Shown one piece after another: positions 25,340 to 34,125 of a DNA stretch of 64,000 nt (its first letter is position 1; every line of letters begins with the position of its first letter). This stretch comes from Embleya sp040605455. Lineage in GTDB: Bacteria > Actinomycetota > Actinomycetes > Streptomycetales > Streptomycetaceae. The DNA lies in assembly GCF_040605455.1 (NCBI RefSeq), contig NZ_JBEXCV010000026.1:1-64000 (forward strand). Direction: 5' to 3'. A program made the translations under genes and the position numbers. The notes below the pieces were generated by a model. It searched no databases. It was not told the DNA's origin and saw nothing but the letters and a program-made list of their open reading frames with translations.

Positions 25340-26209
25340 ATGGGACCAGTCATCGCGGTCACCGGAGCGAGCGGGCAGATCGGCGGCCGGGTCGCCCGCC
25401 GGCTCGCGGAAGCCGGCATGGCACAGCGCCTGGTGGGCCGGGACACGTCCCGGCTGCCCGAGTTCGACGGTGCGGTCAAGGCTCCGCCGGCGTCGTACGG
25501 CGACGGGGCGGCGGTACGGCGGGCCCTGGAGGGGGCGGACACGCTGTTCCTGGTCTCGGCCCACGAGAGCGCCGATCGGGTCCGTGAGCACATCACCGCC
25601 GTGGACGCGGCGGTCGCGGTCGGCGTCCGGCGGATCGTCTACGTGTCCTTCCAGAGTGCGGCGCCGGACGCGACCTTCACGTTCGCGCGCGACCACTGGC
25701 ACACCGAGCAGCACATCCGGGACACCGGGCTGCGCCACACGTTCCTGCGCGACAGCCTGTACCTGGCCGTGCTGCCCGCCATGGTCGGCGCCGACGGGGC
25801 CATTCGCGGTCCGGGCGGGCAGGGGCGGGTCGCGGCGGTGGCGCACGACGACATCGCGGACGCGGCGGCGGCCGTACTGCTCGGCGGCGACGCGCACGAC
25901 CACCTCACCTACGACCTCACCGGCCCCGAGGCGATCACCCTCGCGGAGGCGGCGGCCGTGCTGACCCGCTTCACCGGGCGACTGATCGAGTACGTCGCGG
26001 AGTCCCGGGACGAGGCGTACGCCTCCCGCGCGCAGTACAACGCGCCGGCCTGGGAGATGGCGGGCTGGGTGACCTCGTACGAGGCGATCGCCACGGGCGA
26101 GATGGCCAAGGTCTCCACCGCGATCCCGATGCTCACCGGCCGGCCCGCGCAGAACCTGCCCGGCTACCTGACCACCCACCCGCAGGCGTGGGAGCACCTC
26201 AAGGCGTAG
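25340..26209 (+). CDS. NmrA-like atypical SDR (NAD(P)H-binding, quinone oxidoreductase-like)
   Basis: The protein is 289 residues from ATG 25340, with AGGAGAGG upstream. The dinucleotide motif VTGASGQIGGRVA (about 6-18) is the atypical SDR form GxxGxxG. The core LFLVSAHESADRVREH and the substrate-domain segment AYASRAQYNAPAWEMAGW fit NmrA/QOR2-like proteins. There is no Tyr-x-x-x-Lys pair of classical SDRs, so it may be a sensor or a quinone reductase. It is a stand-alone gene. Confidence 0.9.
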   Translation: MGPVIAVTGASGQIGGRVARRLAEAGMAQRLVGRDTSRLPEFDGAVKAPPASYGDGAAVRRALEGADTLFLVSAHESADRVREHITAVDAAVAVGVRRIVYVSFQSAAPDATFTFARDHWHTEQHIRDTGLRHTFLRDSLYLAVLPAMVGADGAIRGPGGQGRVAAVAHDDIADAAAAVLLGGDAHDHLTYDLTGPEAITLAEAAAVLTRFTGRLIEYVAESRDEAYASRAQYNAPAWEMAGWVTSYEAIATGEMAKVSTAIPMLTGRPAQNLPGYLTTHPQAWEHLKA

Positions 26210-26302
26210 CGCCCGACGGCACCCGACGCGGACCGGCCCGGTGGCTCCCCCGACCGGCCGTGCCCGGGTGCGGCCGGCACCGGGGCCGGGTCTGCTGGGG
26301 CT

Positions 26303-26500
26303 ATGCACCCCAAACACCCGATCATCGAGCTGACCGAGCTGCTGATGCGCGAGACGGACCTGCCGCAGGATCGCGCGGGTGCCCTCGTGCAACGAATCTG
26401 GGACGCGGGCGTGGCCGAGGGCACCCGCCGGATGACGGAGGATCTCGCCGCCGCCAACCGGGAGAGCGCGGAACTGCGCCGCGCGCTCGACGACGAGTGA
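26303..26500 (+). CDS. Small helical protein of 65 residues, unknown
   Basis: The ORF has a balanced composition with alternating hydrophobic and charged residues (IIELTELLMRETDLPQDRAGA), predicted all-helical with a coiled-coil-like C-terminus. No strong ribosome site is seen (GGGGCT before ATG). It ends about 35 bases before a strong terminator. I do not recognise a family. Confidence 0.5.
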   Translation: MHPKHPIIELTELLMRETDLPQDRAGALVQRIWDAGVAEGTRRMTEDLAAANRESAELRRALDDE

Positions 26501-26535
26501 CCGTGACCCGGGACGCCCTGCCGCGCGATGCCGAA

Positions 26536-26578
26536 GGCGTGGTGTCCCGGCTCGGGGGCCGGACCGGGACACCACGCC
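26536..26578. terminator. Bidirectional hairpin terminator between convergent small genes
   Basis: A perfect 15-bp stem (26536-26550 with 26564-26578) with a 13-base loop sits between the 65-residue gene (plus strand) and the 62-residue secreted protein gene (minus strand). Confidence 0.7.
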
Positions 26579-26600
26579 CGCCGGTGACGCGGGCGTCGCG

Positions 26601-26789
26601 CTACAGCGGCAGCGTGTTCGGGAGCGGGTTGACGGTGTTCAGGGTGTTCAGGCCGTCCGGGTAGACGACGCTCGGGACGCCGGCGACCCGGCCCCTGTTC
26701 GGGGTCGGCTCGTGCGCGTGGGCGGCGGATGCGCCGAAGGTCACGGCGAGGGCGGTGCCGGCCGCGGCGGCGGCGATGCGCTTGATCAT
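26601..26789 (-). CDS. Small secreted peptide precursor (62 residues)
   Basis: MIKRI followed by a hydrophobic core and ASAAHAH gives a clear signal peptide with cleavage near residue 25. The mature part is only about 37 residues and ends in an unusual Asn/Leu/Pro/Thr pattern, LNTLNTVNPLPNTLPL. There are no cysteines. GGGCGGG precedes ATG 26789. It could be a wall-surface or signalling peptide; no family recognised. Confidence 0.7.
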   Translation of the reverse strand: MIKRIAAAAAGTALAVTFGASAAHAHEPTPNRGRVAGVPSVVYPDGLNTLNTVNPLPNTLPL

Positions 26790-26920
26790 GTCCCGCCCAA
26801 CGAGATCACGGGCACTTGGTCACCGCGTCGTGCTCACCAGGACGGCCCGGTTCACCTGTTCGGCATTCGTAGCCCGCCGCGCACCGGGAACAGGAGCACC
26901 GACCCGGAGGAGGAATTCGG

Positions 26921-26962
26921 ATGGCGGAGCACCGGAACCGGCCGGCCGGCGGCGTGGCCCGA
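26921..26962 (+). CDS. 13-codon leader ORF coupled to the downstream membrane protein gene
   Basis: ATG 26921 has a near-perfect GGAGGAGG site six to seven bases upstream, far better than anything in front of the next gene. The frame runs 13 codons (MAEHRNRAGGVAR) and its stop TGA overlaps the ATG at 26959 as ATGA. This suggests ribosomes load at the leader and re-start at the membrane protein. Confidence 0.55.
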
Positions 26963-27768
26963 TGATCCACGACGGTCGGCTGCCGATGAGCCTGGCGTTC
27001 GCGTCGCTGCTGCTCACCTTCCTGGTGACGCGGACGATCACCCGACTGATCCGGGCCGGTCGGGGTCCTTTTCGCAACGTCAGCAGCGGCGGTGTGCACA
27101 TCCATCATGTGGTGCCCGGCATCGTGCTCGCGCTGATCGGCGGCTTCCTCGCGGTCGGCACCGGCGAATACCTGGTCGCCCGGTCGGTCGCGGGTGTGGT
27201 GCTCGGGGTCGGCGCCGGGCTGGTGCTGGACGAGTTCGGGATGATCGTGCACTTGGCCGACGTGTACTGGACCGAGCAGGGGCGGATCTCGATCGAGGCC
27301 ACCGTGTTGACCGTCGCCGCGGTCGGCTTGGCGGCGAGCGGGTTCGTGCCCTTCGACGCGACGCCGGAGGGCGACGCCATCGGCGATCGGGTGGCGTGGG
27401 TGGTCGTGTTGTTGCTCGACGTGGCGATGGCCGCGATCACCTTCGCCAAGGGCAAGGTCGGCACCGGCGTGATCGGCGTGTTCGTCCCGATCGTCAACAT
27501 CGTCGCGGGGATCCGGCTGGCCCGACCCGGTTCGCCGTGGGCCCGGCGGTACTACCACGACAAGCCCCACAAGCTGCGTCGCGCCACCGCGCGGGCGGAC
27601 CGCCGCGATGCCCGCTGGAAGCCGATCCGCCGCCGCTTCGAGGACACCATCGCGGGCCCACTGGTGGCCGCGCCCATGCCCGTGACACCGAGGCCCGAAC
27701 CACGGGGGCGACGCGAGGTCGACGGCGCGCGACACACCTGGCGCCGAGTGGGGGCCGGCGCCGGGTGA
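26959..27768 (+). CDS. Integral membrane protein, unknown function
   Basis: The protein is 269 residues from ATG 26959. About five or six hydrophobic helices lie between residues 8 and 195. A conserved-looking VSSGGVHIHHVVPGI segment (two His flanking Ile) sits after the first helix and LVLDEFGMIVHLADVYWTEQG in the middle, so a membrane-embedded metal or lipid site is conceivable. The last 70 residues are a basic cytoplasmic tail. Translation is probably coupled to the preceding leader ORF. I do not recognise a named family. Confidence 0.8.
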   Translation, partial: PMIHDGRLPMSLAFASLLLTFLVTRTITRLIRAGRGPFRNVSSGGVHIHHVVPGIVLALIGGFLAVGTGEYLVARSVAGVVLGVGAGLVLDEFGMIVHLADVYWTEQGRISIEATVLTVAAVGLAASGFVPFDATPEGDAIGDRVAWVVVLLLDVAMAAITFAKGKVGTGVIGVFVPIVNIVAGIRLARPGSPWARRYYHDKPHKLRRATARADRRDARWKPIRRRFEDTIAGPLVAAPMPVTPRPEPRGRREVDGARHTWRRVGAGAG

Positions 27769-28137
27769 CCGCGAGTCTGCGGCAGCCGGCCTTGGGCAGG
27801 GCGGGCGGCGTCGGCGATGACGAGGGCGTCGCGCCGGCGTCGAGCACCGCGTCCCTCCCGGGATGCTCGTTTCTCCCGGCGTCACGCCCGCGCACCGCCG
27901 GCGCGCATTCACGTTACGCGGACCAACCACCCTTGGACGGTCGGGCGTTGCGCTCGGCCCGGTGGCGGTCGGGCCTCTCGTCAGCGGTCAACCGGTGCTC
28001 CGGGCCCGGTGACAGCACCCCCGGGCCATGCGTTCGGCAAGGAGTGCAGGTCATGCCGGGCTCGGAGGTCGGGAGCCTCGTTTCAGGGCCACGGAAAGCG
28101 TATGGGGCGGTGTCGTCCAGCCGGGCGGCCTCGCCGC
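27769..28137. other. Convergent intergenic stretch
   Basis: About 370 bp between the stops of the membrane protein and the phosphatase genes. I see no gene and no strong hairpin; only a weak GGTGCT/AGCACC pair near 27990-28015. Confidence 0.4.
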
Positions 28138-29940
28138 TTACCGGCCCGGGGGCGGCTCCGTGGCTGCGGACGTGGCGGCTGGGTGTTGTCGCGCGGCCAG
28201 GACCGCGATGTCGTCCTCCGGCTTGTCGGTGATCATGCGCGCGATCAGCGTGTCCACCAGGCGCACCAGCGGCGTCGCGGCGGACAGCCCCACCCGGGTC
28301 AGCCGCTGGAGCGATTCGCCGATGTCCTCGCCCCGGCGCTCGATCAGGCCGTCGGTGTACATCACCAGGACCCGCTCGGGTTCGCTGCGCCGGCGCACCG
28401 AGGTGTAGCCGCCGAACCCGGTGCCCAGCGGTGGTCCCACGGGGACGTCGACGAGTTCGGCCGCGTCGCCCGGGCCGACGAGCAGCGGCGGCAGGTGGCC
28501 GGCGCTGGCGAAGGTGACCGTGCCCGCGGCCGGGTCGACCTGGACCAGCAGGCAGCTGGCCACCCGTTCGATGCCCGCCTTGGTACTGGTGCGGTCCACC
28601 GCCGCCAGGATCTCGTGCGGCTCCAGGTCGGAGCGCGCCTGCACCCGCAGCAGCGCCCGGAACTGGCTCATCTCCACCGCGGCCTGCACGCCGTGTCCCA
28701 TCACGTCGCCCACCGCGAGCAGCGTGCGACCGCCGCTGAGCGCGACCGCGTCGTACCAGTCGCCGCCCACCTCGACGCTGCTGCCTGCGGGTCGGTAGCG
28801 CGAGGCCAGCTCGATGTCCGGGTGCGGTGCGTCCGGGGCCGCCAGCAGCGCGTGCTGGAGGGCGAGCGCGATGTCGTGCTCGTGCGCGTAGCGGCGGGCG
28901 TTGTCCACGCTGAGCGCCCCGCGCCGGGCCAGGTCCCGGGCCAGCACCACGTCCTCGGTGGAGAACGACTGCGCCGTGCCGTGGCGGGCCAGGGTGACCA
29001 TGCCGATCGCGCTGCCCCGGGCGACCAGCGGCAGGGCCACGATCGAATGCAGGCCGACCGAGCGGAAGATGTCGACCCGGTCGGGGCTGGACACCTCGCG
29101 GGCCAGTTCCTCGTCGCTCACCCGGTTGACCACCACCGGGCTGCGCTCGCTCAGGGCGCGCGGCACCATCGAGCCCTGTTGGTAGTCCACGTTCTCGCCG
29201 GGCCGGCGCAGGATCGCGGCCTGCTCGGCCATCCCCGGCCGGTGCGAGAGCGCGGCGCGCCACATCCGGACCATGTCCTGCGGCGCGTGCGGGGTGCCGT
29301 TGGCGCCCTCGACCGCGAACACGTCGACCGCCGCCACGTCGCCGAGCTCGGCGACGAAGAGTTCGGCCAGTTCCTCGCAGGTCTCCACCAGGTCGAGGGT
29401 GGTGCCGACCCGGGTCGCGGCCGCGTCCAGGAAGGACAGCCGACGGCGGGCCGTGTCCAGTTCCATCTGGGTGCGGTGGGACTCGGAGACCTCCAGGATG
29501 ACGCCGGCCAGGCCGACCACCGCGCCGTCGTGCTCCAGGCGGTGGTAGGCGCCGTGCCACCAGCGGCGGTCCGGTGGGCCCGCGTGGGTGATCCCGGTGG
29601 AGGTGGCCTCGCGGGCCACGCCGTCGCGGAGCACCGCCCGCAGGGTCTCCTCCTGGGCGTCCACGTCCGGGAGCACCTGGCCGATGGTCCGGCCCAGGTG
29701 CTCCTCGGCGGGGAGGCCGTTCATCCGGGCCAGCGCCGGGTTGACGTAGAGGTAGCGCAGCCCGGGGCTCATCACCGCGACCGCGGCGCGCGTGCCGTCC
29801 AAAAGGCCCTGCAACACCGCGTACGCGCCGGCCTCGCGCGGGTCGGTGCCGTTCGCCCCGACCAGGCGTGCCACCGCACCGGTCACGGCGTCGACCTCCG
29901 GCACCGTCATCGGCGGGTCCGCATACTCGTCCAGCGCCAC
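28138..29940 (-). CDS. SpoIIE-type PP2C phosphatase with PAS and GAF sensor domains
   Basis: The protein is 600 residues from GTG 29940, which has GGAGAGG at proper spacing. The N-terminal PAS domain (about 30-150; YLYVNPALARMNGLP) is followed by a GAF domain (about 165-340) and a PP2C/SpoIIE domain (about 365-590) with GGDWYDA, AVGDVMGHG, MYTDGLIERRG and EDDIAVLAARQ. Such phosphatases dephosphorylate anti-anti-sigma factors in stress partner switching. Unlike many actinomycete relatives there is no ATPase (HATPase_c) domain. No anti-sigma partner adjoins. Confidence 0.93.
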   Translation of the reverse strand: MALDEYADPPMTVPEVDAVTGAVARLVGANGTDPREAGAYAVLQGLLDGTRAAVAVMSPGLRYLYVNPALARMNGLPAEEHLGRTIGQVLPDVDAQEETLRAVLRDGVAREATSTGITHAGPPDRRWWHGAYHRLEHDGAVVGLAGVILEVSESHRTQMELDTARRRLSFLDAAATRVGTTLDLVETCEELAELFVAELGDVAAVDVFAVEGANGTPHAPQDMVRMWRAALSHRPGMAEQAAILRRPGENVDYQQGSMVPRALSERSPVVVNRVSDEELAREVSSPDRVDIFRSVGLHSIVALPLVARGSAIGMVTLARHGTAQSFSTEDVVLARDLARRGALSVDNARRYAHEHDIALALQHALLAAPDAPHPDIELASRYRPAGSSVEVGGDWYDAVALSGGRTLLAVGDVMGHGVQAAVEMSQFRALLRVQARSDLEPHEILAAVDRTSTKAGIERVASCLLVQVDPAAGTVTFASAGHLPPLLVGPGDAAELVDVPVGPPLGTGFGGYTSVRRRSEPERVLVMYTDGLIERRGEDIGESLQRLTRVGLSAATPLVRLVDTLIARMITDKPEDDIAVLAARQHPAATSAATEPPPGR

Positions 29941-30052
29941 GCCTGTCCTCTCCAGCCCCGGGTCCCGCGAGGCGCCCGGCCCCCGAAAGCCGTCCTTCGG
30001 GTCCAGTCTGGGCCACGGCAACCCGAACGCGCGAGCGGCAGGCCGCAGGGCG

Positions 30053-31408
30053 TTACACCATCGTGGCCAGGATCTCCTCGACCATGGCCATCGTCGTACC
30101 CGGATGCAGGAACGCGAAGCGGGCCACCGTCTCACCCTCCCAACCGGTGGGTGTGACGAAACCGACCTGGCCGGCGAGCAGTCGGTGCGACCACTCCCGG
30201 TAGTCGTCGGCGCTCCACCCGGTGCGGCGGAACAGTACGGCGGACAGCTCCGGGTCGCGGATCAGTTCCAGGTGCGGGGTGGCGCGGATCAACTCCGCGC
30301 TGTCCCGGGCCAGGGTGAGCGCGGTCTCGATGGCCTCGGTGTACGCGTCGGTGCCGTGTACCGCGAGCGAGAACCACAGCGGCAGGCCGCGGGCCCGACG
30401 GGTGAGGTGGTAGGCGTAGTCGGTCGGGTTCCACTCCTCGGGCGCGTCGGTGTGCAGGACGTCGAGGTAGGAGGCGTCCTGGGTGTGCACGCCGCGGGCC
30501 AAGCCCGGGTTGCGGTACACCAGCGCGGCGCAGTCGAACGGCGCGAACAGCCACTTGTGCGGGTCGACCACGAAGGAGTCGGCCAGTTCGATCCCGTCGT
30601 AGCGGGCCCGCACGCTGGGCGCGAGCAGCCCCGCGCCGCCGTAGGCACCGTCCACGTGGAACCACAGGTCGCGCTCGCGGGCGACCGCGCCGATGCCGGC
30701 CAGGTCGTCGATGATGCCCGCGTTGGTCGTGCCGGCGGTGGCGACCACGCCCACCACGTCGCCCGCGTCCGGATCGGCGGCCAGCGCGGCGCGCAGCGCC
30801 TCGCCGGTGAGGCGGTGGTCGGTGGTCTTCACCACGAGCGGTTCCATGCCGATGATGTGCAGCGTGTTGCCGATCGAGGAGTGCGCCTGGTCGCTGACCG
30901 CGATCCGCAGGCGGTCCCGGGCGGTGGCGCCGGTACGTCGCCGACCCATGTCCCGGGCGACCACGAGCGCGGACAGGTTGCCCGCCGAGCCGCCGCTGAC
31001 GAAGCAGCCGCCGGCGCCCGCGGGCAGTCCGGCCAGGTCCGCGATCAGCCGCAGCACCTGGTTTTCGGCGGCCACCGCGCCGGCCGCCTCCAGCCAGGAG
31101 ATGCCCTGGAGGGACGCGCATGAGACGACCATGTCGAACAGCAGCGCGGCCTTGGTCGGCGCGGCCGGGATGAAGGAGAGGAAGCGCGGGCTGTCGCAGG
31201 AGATGACCGCCGTCGCGAGTTGGTCGGCGTAGATCGACAGCACTTCGCCGGGGTCGTTGCCGTGCGCGCCGATCAGGCCGTCGAGCGCGCGGTCGAGCTT
31301 GTCCTTGCGCCCGGGGTGGTCCAGCGGCACCGGGTCCAGGGCGAGCCGCTCGCGCATGTAGTCGAAGACCAGGTCGGCGAGGGCGGGATCGTACCGGTGC
31401 ATGCGCAT
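30053..31408 (-). CDS. PLP-dependent group II amino-acid decarboxylase
   Basis: The protein is 451 residues from ATG 31408 (ATG 31402 is also possible; neither has a clear SD). It has the fold type I decarboxylase signatures: GGSAGNLSALVVAR, His in SDQAHSSIG that stacks on PLP, Asp in HVDGAYGG and the Schiff-base Lys in DPHKWLFAPFDC. The family covers aromatic L-amino-acid, glutamate and diaminobutyrate decarboxylases; length and motifs favour an aromatic or related amino acid, but this is not decisive. An Lrp regulator lies directly upstream on the same strand and probably controls it. Confidence 0.92.
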   Translation of the reverse strand: MRMHRYDPALADLVFDYMRERLALDPVPLDHPGRKDKLDRALDGLIGAHGNDPGEVLSIYADQLATAVISCDSPRFLSFIPAAPTKAALLFDMVVSCASLQGISWLEAAGAVAAENQVLRLIADLAGLPAGAGGCFVSGGSAGNLSALVVARDMGRRRTGATARDRLRIAVSDQAHSSIGNTLHIIGMEPLVVKTTDHRLTGEALRAALAADPDAGDVVGVVATAGTTNAGIIDDLAGIGAVARERDLWFHVDGAYGGAGLLAPSVRARYDGIELADSFVVDPHKWLFAPFDCAALVYRNPGLARGVHTQDASYLDVLHTDAPEEWNPTDYAYHLTRRARGLPLWFSLAVHGTDAYTEAIETALTLARDSAELIRATPHLELIRDPELSAVLFRRTGWSADDYREWSHRLLAGQVGFVTPTGWEGETVARFAFLHPGTTMAMVEEILATMV

Positions 31409-31609
31409 GTGGGGACTCGGCAATCTCTCGGCGCGTTCGGGCGAGGCACTCGCGCAGCGTTTGGTGCCCGCGGGGGGGGCGTTTCCCGCGCGGGTGGCGT
31501 TCTCACGAAAGCCGGATGAGGGTGCCGGGTCGGTCTGCACCGGCAGCTCAAAGCCTACGTACGGGTGTGCGATCGGGCCAAGAGGTTGATCTTGCGCGCC
31601 GACGCCGAT

Positions 31610-32077
31610 CTATTGCGTCTCCACTCCCTGCCAAGCCGTTCCGTTGCGCCTGACCAGCCGGGAAAGCACGACACAGCTCTTCGAGCGCACCACGAACGGC
31701 TCTGCGGCGATCCGCTCCAGGACCTCTTCGAAGTGTTGTACGTCGGCCGCGAGCAGGTGGATCACCGCGTCGGCGTCGCCCGTGACGGTGCTGGCGGAAA
31801 CCACCTCGGGGAACTTCGCGAGCGCCTTGCCGATCTCGCTCGGCGAGGTGCGCCCGACGCAGTACAGCTCGACGAACGCCTCGGTGGTCCAGCCGAGCGC
31901 GGCGGGTTCGACGGACGCGGAGAAGCCGGTGATCACGCCGGCGGCCAGCAGCCGGTCCACCCGCCGCTTGACCGCGGACGCGGACAGCCCGACCCGGGTG
32001 CCGATCTCGGCGTAGGTCGAGCGCGCGTCGTCGATGAGCGCAGTGATGATCCGGCTGTCCAACGGGTCCAGCGCCAT
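31610..32077 (-). CDS. Lrp/AsnC-family transcriptional regulator
   Basis: The protein is 155 residues from ATG 32077, with GGAGAC upstream. The N-terminal AsnC-type HTH (LDSRIITALIDDARSTYAEI, VGLSASAVKRRVDRLLAAG) is followed by a RAM ligand-binding domain (AFVELYC, VVSASTVTGDADAVIHLLA). These proteins sense amino acids. It lies 200 bp upstream of the decarboxylase in the same direction, so an amino-acid-responsive pair is likely. Confidence 0.93.
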   Translation of the reverse strand: MALDPLDSRIITALIDDARSTYAEIGTRVGLSASAVKRRVDRLLAAGVITGFSASVEPAALGWTTEAFVELYCVGRTSPSEIGKALAKFPEVVSASTVTGDADAVIHLLAADVQHFEEVLERIAAEPFVVRSKSCVVLSRLVRRNGTAWQGVETQ

Positions 32078-33027
32078 CGATCGGGTCTCCTGGGTACGGG
32101 TCCGGCGGGGCCGGGCGGAGGGGGCACAGTGACGGTAGCCCACCAGGGCTTCGGTACCCGATTCGCGCGCCCTCGCGCCGCGCGCCGCGCGGGCACCGGG
32201 CGATGCGGCGCGGCTTTCACGGCCGCCGACGGGCCCGGCGCCCGGTACTCGCCCGCGTGGTTGTCCCACGGTAAGTACCTTCCGTTGTCCGGGAGTTCAC
32301 TTCACGGACGCACCGGTGCGCATTAATCGAGGTCGGACTCGCGGCTCGGCGACCCGTGCGCGCGGAAATCGGCCGGGCCGGCGGCGCGGTGCGGGGGTGC
32401 GCTGCGGTGCGATGTGGTGCACGCGAGAGCGACGACCCGGTCACCGACCCGGGCGTCCTGGTCGAGGTGATCCGCGCGGCCGGCGACAACCTCGGCGTCC
32501 CGGCGCGGCACAGCCCGTGGGCGCCCGCCCTGACCGACGTCTCGACCTGACCGAACCGGGACACGAGGCGGGCGAGTTGCCGATCTCGTCGAAGGGTCCG
32601 CGGGCCGCGCCGTACGCGATCGAGGAGGTGTGCGGGCTTCTGCGGCCGGCAGGTCGTGGCGAAGAAGGCCGAGCGCGGATTGTTGTCGTCCGCGCGGAAT
32701 CCGGTCGACGGCGCACTGATCGGGACGAGGCTGCCGCGCGCTGGTGGGTCGGCCGGTGCCGGCCGGGCGGGGGTGGCCGGGCGGGGGTGGCCGCACCCGG
32801 GCCGGATGAGTTGACGGCGATTCAGGTGCCGATGGGTCGGCAACGGACAGCCGGTTCGATCGGCCCGGAACGGGTGGTGGTGTGGCGGCGGGGGACCGTC
32901 TGGCGTGAGGGGTCCGCTTCGTGGCGTGTACGGGCAGCTCCGCACGGGCCGCCCGCGCATAGCGTGAGGTGATCCTGGGCCCGCCGAACGCGGGCCGGGT
33001 CGGAGTACCAACAGAGGAGACGAGACG
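32078..33027. other. Long stretch without a supported gene
   Basis: About 950 bp. Frames on both strands are Arg/Pro/Gly-rich. A 64-codon plus-strand frame at 32356-32550 has a coding-like C-terminal half (residues DPGVLVEVIRAAGDNLGVP) but no ribosome site; it may be a gene remnant. Direct GGCCGGGCGGGGGT repeats occur near 32760-32790. Confidence 0.4.
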
Positions 33028-33630
33028 ATGAGCATCAAGGTCGCAGTGATCTACCACGACACCACGGAGTGTGTTCGGGCGCTGGCCGACGCGGTGGCGG
33101 CGGTCGCCTGGAACACCGGCGCCGAGGTGCGGTTGCGCAGGCTGCCCGAGACGACTTCGGACCGGTCACCAACCGACGCCAAGGCGGATCCACCAGCGAC
33201 GGCGCGGGATCTGACCTGGGCCGACGTCGTGGTGCTCGGTGCCCCGGCCCGGGACGGCGACGTCGTCGCACTGCTGCGCCGACTCGCCGACTCGGCCATC
33301 GGTGCGGCGACCGCGTCAGCCGCGCGCGAGATGCGGGACGAGTGGGAACGCCGCACCGAACAACAGGTGTTCGGTGTCTTTGTCACCACCCCCGTGCCCG
33401 GCACGCGGCACGGAGGGCTGATGCGCAGCTTCGGCATCGTCTACCGGCCCGCGTTCGGCGATGCGACGAACGAGCCGGAGCGCTCGGTCGCCACGCCCGC
33501 TCCCTCGCCCGAGCCTTCCGGCGGCGCCGACGACCCGGCGCTGCTTTCCTTCGACCTGGCCCGGACCCAGACCCGGCGCTGCGTCGAGATCGCGGCGGCA
33601 TTGCGCGCGAAGCGGGCGTTGACGGTCTGA
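33028..33630 (+). CDS. WrbA-like flavodoxin-fold protein with degenerate FMN site
   Basis: This 200-residue protein opens with VAVIYHDTTECVRALADAV and has a second block LTWADVVVLGAPARDGDVVALL and a third FGVFVTT, the order seen in WrbA NAD(P)H:quinone oxidoreductases. The phosphate-binding loop (usually S-x-T/S-G-N) is H-D-T-T-E and the usual GTPTRYG is GAPARDG, so FMN binding may be lost. A poorly conserved Pro/Ala-rich loop precedes the final helix. GAGGAGACGAG precedes ATG 33028. A 21-bp hairpin follows the gene. Confidence 0.7.
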   Translation: MSIKVAVIYHDTTECVRALADAVAAVAWNTGAEVRLRRLPETTSDRSPTDAKADPPATARDLTWADVVVLGAPARDGDVVALLRRLADSAIGAATASAAREMRDEWERRTEQQVFGVFVTTPVPGTRHGGLMRSFGIVYRPAFGDATNEPERSVATPAPSPEPSGGADDPALLSFDLARTQTRRCVEIAAALRAKRALTV

Positions 33631-33699
33631 GCGCGCGGAGCGGCAGGGCGGGGGTTGCCGCGCGTTGAGTCGGATCGGGGGTCGGGGGTAGGCAGCTGC

Positions 33700-33745
33700 G
33701 CGGTCCCCGGAGCGGGAGGCGAAAGCCTCCCGCTCCGGGGACCGC
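33700..33745 (+). terminator. 21-bp GAAA-loop hairpin terminator
   Basis: A perfect 21-bp stem closes a GAAA tetraloop (33700-33720, loop 33721-33724, 33725-33745), about 70 bases after the WrbA-like stop. It is the longest perfect hairpin I saw in the window. There is no U-tract. Confidence 0.75.
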
Positions 33746-34125
33746 AGGCCGGAGCGGGCACTCATGCGAGCCAGGGCGACCCGGCGGAACGTCGCACCGT
33801 GCGGCGCGGGTCCGGGGCCGGCACGCACACGGGTTCCGGGTGATCGCGGCAGTCACGGCGTGATCGGGACAACGCCAGTGGGTTGCCCATCCGGGTGGCC
33901 CTGCCGGTGTTCGGGGCTGCCACCAGCGACATCACCGGCTCCGAGCGGGTGCGGCGGATGGCCGTGGACATGGCCAATTCACGCGGAGTTCGCGATATCG
34001 GCGGGTGAAGTGGATCTTGCCGCGTGACCGGATGGTAGGTTTCCCCCGATTGTCAGCCGGTTCGACCGGATCCGGCCGCCTCATCGGGCCTGCCGGACGG
34101 CGGCCGTGATGCGAAACGAGTCCCG
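33746..34125. other. Intergenic stretch with a coding-like orphan fragment
   Basis: No complete gene. A plus-strand frame at 33844-34008 encodes a balanced peptide (LPIRVALPVFGAATSDITGS, VRRMAVDMANSRGVRD) ending in TGA but has no ATG or ribosome site; GTG 33892 could start a 38-residue peptide. It may be a remnant of a lost gene. Confidence 0.35.

Noticed and set aside
32356..32550. 64-codon frame in the gap before the WrbA-like gene
   Set aside because: The second half looks coding, but there is no ribosome site or recognisable domain; kept only as a note in the gap entry.
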